The translations under genes and the position numbers were made by a program. A stretch of 24,699 nucleotides of DNA. Source: Plakobranchus ocellatus. Its lineage: Eukaryota; Mollusca; Gastropoda; Plakobranchidae. Below the pieces are notes generated by a model. The model had not been told where the DNA came from. It made no database searches and worked only from the letters and a program-made list of their open reading frames with translations. Below, piece after piece: positions 1-24,699 of this stretch (positions within the stretch are counted from its first letter, which is position 1; the number at the start of each line of letters is the position of its first letter). The stretch is taken from NCBI GenBank assembly GCA_019648995.1, contig BLXT01000545.1:577208-601906 (forward strand), written 5' to 3'.

Positions 1-489
1 CTTTGACATGCATTCCGAGGGTGGTACATTTTACTCTATTGCAAAAGATGATGAAAACTAGAGAAACTGTTTTTTTAAAACCAGTGCGCGCGCGCTTACA
101 GCCACAAAGACTCAAACACAGATATTTTCTCTCACAAAATATATGGGATAACAAAAATCTCGCTCTAACCAAGCGTCGTCCTTACCTTTCGTTCTTTTGG
201 TATTTTGTTCGCACGTCAAACGCACATCAAAAAGATTACTCATGGTCCGCCAATAAAATCAAATGTATGTTTCGACGCATCCGTATGCTTGTTTTAAAAC
301 TTAATCAAAGCAATAATAACGTTGATATTGTTTAAAGGCCTTTTTGTGATATATATTGTCAGAACATTTTTTGAGCTTCTGTAGTTTCCGGCGATGTGGT
401 CACGATGATGACGTAAGTGCTCATGTTCCTATTCTTGAGCTCTAATAATTTATTGTACAATTATGATTTCATCTCAGAAAAAAAAAAAT

Positions 490-650
490 ACTCCTTTCAC
501 ATTAGAATTGGGTACTTTGATGGAACAATGACTCGCGAGCCCGCGCTGAGATCTGCACGGATTCTTCTATTGTGGGTTCGAATTAGAGCCAAATTCACCT
601 CCCCCTCTTTTCCCCTGGCCTAACGAGGCCCTGAGAGCCCGAGATCACAT
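490..650 (+). repeat. Possible tRNA-derived SINE fragment
   Basis: A segment with tRNA-like order: a weak A-box-like stretch near 519-530, the gcgagcccgcgctgagatc block, then a good B box GGTTCGAATTA at 575-585, as expected for an internal RNA polymerase III promoter. It continues into a C/T-rich and GC-rich body to about 650. Boundaries and target duplications are not visible. Decayed SINE rather than a working tRNA gene, since no acceptor stem or cloverleaf forms. Confidence 0.4.
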
Positions 651-1133
651 CATTGTGGAGAGGATATTCGCACAATCAAACCAAATTACTTTAGTGTGTA
701 AAATGCTCGTTGTCGTTTTCTTACAGCAAGATCCTGAACGGAAATGGCGATTTAAAAGAAAAAAAATCTTTGTAGCTCAGACTTATTTGCCCAGATTGCT
801 GTACTCGGGGGGAAAAATAAACAACTTGCAATTATGTATTGTCGAAAACATTTTTTTTATGACAAGGTAGCATTTCTTCGAGGCAAAACCCAAGGAAGGA
901 ATTTGCATTGCCGAAAGCACTTTTTCGGAATGTTTTTGTGTCATGTCCTGGTCTAAATTGATTTAGAACTGTTCATCTTCAAGTGCCACTGCAGCCTCTT
1001 TTCTTATTGCCCAATTCCTATTTTCTGAATCAGTTGAATTTGTCTGGGTCTGCCTTTTTTGTTATGTGTTTTGCCAGTAAGAGCAAGATGTTCTAGTCCA
1101 TTATAGTGATTCGAAGTGTTATTGGAACTGCAT

Positions 1134-1250
1134 TCGTCTTTCCATTATTGTTGGCAATTAGCAATTGTGATCTTCTCTCATCGTGACTATCTCGTCTTTC
1201 CATTATAGTTGGTAATTAGCAATAATAATCTTCTCTCACTAGTGACTATC
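1134..1250. repeat. 58-bp tandem duplication
   Basis: Two adjacent copies, 1134-1191 and 1192-1250, both beginning tcgtctttccattat and ending gtgactatc, with several substitutions and a one-base length difference. No coding content. Confidence 0.85.
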
Positions 1251-1284
1251 TCGTTTGATTTTTATTCTTCCATGAAAGCCTCAG

Positions 1285-1400
1285 ACCACCGGTGGCACGG
1301 TGGTTAAAAGGCTTGCCCAGAACTCTATCATGGGTTTGGATTTGCCACAGCACCTTGCCTGACGAGGGTCAGCAATGCACCAATTAATTAGCATGAACTC
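1285..1400 (+). repeat. Possible tRNA-derived SINE head
   Basis: A good A box, TGGCACGGTGG, lies at 1293-1303. A degenerate B box, GGTTTGGATTT, follows about 40 bases later at 1333-1343. This spacing and order fit a tRNA-derived SINE head. The anticodon region and acceptor stem do not pair, so it is not a tRNA gene. The 3' limit is unclear. Confidence 0.45.
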
Positions 1401-1924
1401 ATTCATCGAACTTCAAGTATTATCTTTGTATAAGACACAGACCTCTAGTTCATCCAAAATGTCTTTGTCTACATCCACAACATGCAAAGCCGGCTTCGAC
1501 AAACATGTCCATGGTTATCTTTCAAGTTAGTTTTCCTGGATTGACTCCGCCTTATCTATAGCTGCCAGGGTCCATCTTACTTCCCTGCTCAACTTGCTAC
1601 CTTTGTTCCACTTTTGAAAATAACCCCGTGCAGGCGCCCATGGTCATAACAGAAAACATAAAAGTTCATACTATTTTCTATTCTTACTAAAATTGCTGGA
1701 AAGTTCTTAGAGATCGGACTGCCCTGCAAAGATTGGCCTCATATATTAAATTCTTAGACATACACACATCTTATTTTTCATGAATCAATCTAAATAATAT
1801 TGAAAACCACTTTGGGAGGAGCACAAGGTAGACTTTGACTTTTGAATAACTAAATAAACGAAGGAAGATACCAGCGAGGTGGCCAATCAAAAAGATTTTC
1901 TTAGAATAAAAGAATTTTAAAACC

Positions 1925-2690
1925 ATTATGCCGTTTACGCTGACGGCTCTAAACTGAAGGAAAAGGTTGCATCTGCAACCAATTCCCCAGGGCGCCCAGA
2001 CTGCTCGAAGGCGATTTGCCTGAGAGATGCGTCTTCTGTTTTTTAGTGCTGAGGTTGAAGGTATAGCCCTCGCGCTTCACAGAGATGAAAAGACTCTCCA
2101 ACCAATACAAGAATTTCGTTATTTACAGTGAGTGCCTGTCATCCTTACAGGCTAATCAAAGCAAAAACTTCAAAGCTAAAGCTCACATCTCTTTTGTCTG
2201 GATTCCAGCTCATGCAGGCATGCGAGGGATTGCGAATGCGTGGCAAACTTGCAAGGCGGCTCTAAATAGAGCATTATCCTAAAAAAAAAAAAAAAAGCCC
2301 CTTATTTTTCGGTCCGGTCTTAAACCTTATGTAAATGCATACATCCAAGAAAATTGGGATGTTGAGGGGACCAATAAGCTCCATGAAGTACTCCCCAACT
2401 TGGGAGAAGACCTTAGCAAAAGGTGAAAAAATAAACGGGAGGAGGTATTATTTGGCTCACCCAGAGCTGCCTTTTAAAAAATCAGGAACAGCCTTTTTGT
2501 TTTGCTTTCCACAGCCTCTACACTGTTCGGCACATTTTAATTGAATGCCTAGAATTTCAAGTCATCAGGAGTAAATACTGCAATGTAACTGATTTGTACA
2601 AAATTTTTCGAGAGATCAATCCCTCTTGATTAAGTGGGTTACTTAATAAAGGAACTTGGTGTCAATAAGAATATCTGAGGCTTTGTACAG
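1925..2690 (+). pseudogene. Broken 3' end of a non-LTR retrotransposon (RNase H domain and C-terminal region)
   Basis: Read across frame changes, the + strand shows the order of a LINE ORF2 C-terminus: YADGSK near 1935-1955, FSAEVEGIALAL near 2040-2075, FVIYSECLSSLQANQ near 2115-2160, FVWIPAHAGMRG near 2193-2230, then NKLHEVLPNLGED near 2370-2410 and HILIECLEFQVIRSKYC near 2532-2582. This matches the RNase H and trailing segment of I/Jockey-like elements. It is dead: there are several frameshifts, an A17 run interrupts it at about 2281, the third catalytic Asp has become Glu (SEC for SD-), and the GNE-AD block is deleted. No reverse transcriptase part was recognised upstream. Confidence 0.75.
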
Positions 2691-3327
2691 ATTCCTTTTA
2701 AAGTTTTTCCTCACATACTCAGTTCCATTTTTAATGGATTTTTACTTTAGTTTTGATTTACCTAAGTAATTGATGATGGTCTGTGAAAGAAAATGAATGA
2801 GTAGAAACCCTGAGACCACAGTTTAATGGTAGACTGGGTATACCAATAATCAGTCATGAATTTTGTAGTGTAAATGCACCATATACCATAGGTGACAACC
2901 AAAAAGAACTACAAAAAAAAAAAAGGGTCACTAAAACCACTACTAACATTATGCATTCACATTTATTTTAATGATAACAATACTGAATTTTTTTTTTATA
3001 TCGCTAATGGCAGGTGAATATGTAGGAAAGCAGCAAGCCCATTGCTAAAAAAGAAAATGAGTAAATGAAGTGGATTATTTTAAAATTTTTATACTCCCTG
3101 CCATGATCTTTACTATTCTTGTTTTCCTCATTTTGTTTGTATACTTAATTTTATTGCCCTGTGAGCATGCTGTAGGAATGAAAATGAAAGTAAGGTAAAA
3201 TTATTCTTGAATTATCAGAACATTTTCTGTTGAATTGAAGGCATAAAAGAATGAAATAGTAATTTTGTGAATGTACGTCCTGAAAAAAAAAATGCTTCAT
3301 TTACCTGATATTTAGTTGTTGCTTTAA

Positions 3328-22254
<18,927 letters not shown>

Positions 22255-22472
22255 GTAAGCTGACTGTTTTGGATTCACAAAATTATAACTGCTTCTAGGT
22301 CAGCCATTTGTCTTTAAAAAAGAAAAGTATCTCTAGCATCCAATTGTCTAAAAAGCATATCACAAGTTCAAGATTATTATCTAATCTTTGGTTTTAATAA
22401 ACTTAAATATCATAATCCCTTTAATGCTTTAAAGGTTTCCTTTTATTTTTAGCTTTTTTTCTCTTTCTCCAG
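22255..22472 (+). other. Predicted 3'UTR intron
   Basis: The TAA stop is followed directly by gtaagc. At 22441-22472 there is a long pyrimidine tract ending ctctttctccag. This pair makes a good GT-AG intron of 218 bp wholly after the stop. It is a prediction from splice consensus only; a retained version would encode the same protein. Confidence 0.6.
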
Positions 22473-24699
22473 CTCCACTTAAGATAGTGAGATGGCATCG
22501 AGAGAGCCACATTCAGACCAATGTAAAGAACCATCAGGTCGCCTTGACAGACATGATATCTTCACCTAGCATTCCGCTTACAGCTTGTGTCTCTTTTCCT
22601 CCTTGTAATAATGTATTCATACTACCACACAGCTTTTAAGGATGCCCCTGACATCTAGGATTTTAGCTCTTGTACGTTTTGAAAAAGTGTCCATAGAATC
22701 ATTTGCATATAAAATTGTATGTAACAATGCACCTACAATATTCTTATAATAACAATCTTTGTATATGTAGTTTTAATCTAAAAGTGTGGGATCACTGCAC
22801 CTTCATAGATGATTTGTAATGTTTATTTTTAAGATGCTTCTGCCATGTCCATCCATTATGACAAATTTGAACAAAAGAAAGCCCTGTACATGGTGGAACC
22901 ATAGGCTTTTAATGCCAAAAGTAGTTCTGAATGGGATAGACAAACAAGTTTTTCTTCGATGCTTTTTTCACACTAAAAAAAAAAAAAAATTGGTAAGGAA
23001 AATATATTTTATAAGTGTTTAAATTTGCCAATAGCAATTACAGGTGCATTTATTAATTTAGAGGGGAAAAAAAAACCAAATTTGGAAATTGAAGTCCATA
23101 AATCCAAAACATTTTTCATTTTGGAATAGTTATTTGTTTGTGGAAAGTGACATCCTTGAATTTATTTGTTTCTGGGTGTGCTGGGTGTGCTTCTAATTTT
23201 TTTTTTTTTTTAAACTTTGAATGGGACACAATTGTTTTCATGAGTTTTTCTTTTGTTTTTTGTTGCTTTCATTTCTTGCATTTATGATATATAGATCTAC
23301 GTTGACAAATCCATAGACTTCACTTAAGATGAAATCAATAGAAATAAATGATATATTGTTTGACTACTCTCCAAAGTTCATCTCGTTTACTGAAATAGCT
23401 CTGAATAACAAAGCATTTATTGTCTTGTATTCTTGGAGATAAAAGTTGTAAAGATTTGCACTGGGGTAAAGACTTATAGTTTGGACTCTTTTTTTTTTTT
23501 TTTTTTTCCTATCTTCTCTTTTGAATTTTTTATATGCAATTGTCAAATTCCAATTGGGCAATTATGAGTGCATGACAGTTTTCTCTTCATGATTTATGCA
23601 AAATAATTGGTCTACCTATTTTCCACCCCCTTTTTTTTTTAGTATAGTGTATGATCGAGCTCTTTTGTAAAGTTTTTTGGTATATTGTAATTAATTTTTA
23701 TCTAAGTAACATAATCATTACACATGTCTGATACTTTTCTTTGCAGGGTTTATAAACATATGTAAAGTTTTTTTTTTCTTTATAAAATCCAGGTGTTACT
23801 CATGTTATTGTGCAATATTATTTTATTATTGTAAAGTTTCTGTCTCTGTAAAGAATTTGAGAAAGTTGCTACGGTATTTCTCAGGTAAGTATCACTCCCC
23901 CCTCCCCCTTTTTTTTTAGCTATTTTTTCAGGGAGTCTTGCTCTCATAAATTCAGTCATCAGTAAGTTTCTTTTTTTTCTACCTGATCATTTGATGTTAA
24001 GCTTTTGAATCTCAGGCTTTGTAGTCTTTATAGAAAATTTTCATGTTTTCTTGATGTCTTGGTATTATACAGCAAAAACCATACATAACTCTCTTCTTGT
24101 CGCTCTTTGTATTAAAATAACAGATAATAGTGGTTCCATCTTGAGATTCGCGTTGGACTTTCGTCTCTTCTTTCGACCAATGTAACAAAGAACACTTTAT
24201 CAAAAGAAGACGTTTTATGATGTGTGGGTGAAGGCTGTATTAACTTAAAACAAAGTTGTTTATTTGTGATCAGTTTCTGAACAAACATGTTAGCTTCTAC
24301 TTGCTTGTTTCTCATTCTCCTACAAAACTTTTAAAGATTGTGTGATGCTATTTAACTTGCTATGTTTCAAACCTGCTAGTTCTCAATCACTTTATTCTTG
24401 TAATGCACTGGTGCTTTCATATTATATTGGGTGAAGCTAAAAGAACTTGAGCATTTTTAGCAAAACAAACAGGCTTTCTTTGTCGGCTAAATACTTGTGT
24501 ATGTAAAATTTGCTTTTGTGATCCGTGGATAACACTAAAACAGTTTACACTTTTTATATAAATCGTATGTCATCGACAGTGTGGTATGGTTTGAGTGTTT
24601 ATGCTTTCAATAGATTTGTTACTTTCTGTGAGTTTTTATTGTATATTTCTAATGGTTGTGTTTCATTTAGCATGCTTCCTTTTTTTTTTTTTTTTTTTT
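22473..24699 (+). other. Khc 3'UTR and downstream flank
   Basis: AT-rich sequence with many T and A runs and no convincing ORF on either strand; small ORFs here have no recognisable similarity. Candidate polyadenylation hexamers are AATAAA at 23343-23348 and ATTAAA at 24111-24116. I cannot choose the real cleavage site. The window ends in a T run of about 20 bases, which may be a contig edge or a repeat tail. Confidence 0.5.
23343..23348 (+). promoter_or_regulatory. Candidate poly(A) signal AATAAA
   Basis: Canonical hexamer on the coding strand about 870 bp into the predicted last exon, with T-rich sequence downstream. It is the only AATAAA I saw after the 3'UTR acceptor, but hexamers occur by chance in sequence this AT-rich. 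Confidence 0.3.

Noticed and set aside
3-335. 110-codon ORF at the left edge
   Set aside because: It has no recognisable domain, the composition is like the surrounding DNA, and no plausible splice partner was seen; treated as chance.
655-870. ORF preceded by a ttacag acceptor-like site, a possible missing N-terminal kinesin exon
   Set aside because: The translation (QDPERKWRFKRKK...) has no kinesin N-terminal motif and no suitable donor in phase.

Overview
The window is eukaryotic (animal) nuclear DNA: AT-rich, with many homopolymer runs, short exons and GT-AG introns. It carries one recognisable host gene, on the + strand: conventional kinesin heavy chain (kinesin-1, KIF5/Khc family). Twenty coding exons between 3335 and 22254 join in phase with no frameshift or internal stop. 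They give about 904 residues plus the stop, running from just before the motor P-loop to the C-terminal tail. The first 71 or so residues of the motor are not in the window, so the 5' end of the gene lies upstream. Residue numbers below assume a 71-residue missing N-terminus as in vertebrate KIF5B. The protein features look lophotrochozoan, probably molluscan, because motor and tail resemble squid kinesin heavy chain as I know it. This is a family-level judgement made without a search.

Layout. Positions 1-3334 are the 3' part of the upstream intron (or 5' flank). They are rich in decayed mobile DNA: two tRNA-derived SINE-like pieces, a 58-bp tandem duplication, and the broken 3' end of a non-LTR retrotransposon with an RNase H domain. 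Exons 1-9 of the visible set (3335-10286) encode the motor from the P-loop to the neck. Exons 10-16 (11083-15165) encode hinge, stalk and the light-chain-binding heptads. Exons 17-20 (15828-22254) encode the distal stalk, the globular tail and the IAK autoinhibitory motif. The stop codon sits directly against a good splice donor, so a 3'UTR intron (22255-22472) is predicted, followed by an AT-rich 3'UTR and flank to the window end, which is a poly-T run.

The introns hold several well-bounded mobile elements. A 697-bp piggyBac-like non-autonomous element between TTAA sites ends 38 bp before an exon and keeps a broken relic ORF. A 393-bp solo LTR has perfect TGTTAG/CTAACA ends and a CATGG target duplication. 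A 1,022-bp pogo/Tigger-like element has 24-bp terminal inverted repeats and TA target sites. A tRNA-derived SINE lies in the intron at 15166-15827. There are also local tandem duplications and an 11-N gap inside a C/T tract. I found no operon, CRISPR, phage or novel multi-gene system. The main interest is an intact, highly split kinesin-1 gene carrying several DNA and RNA transposon insertions.
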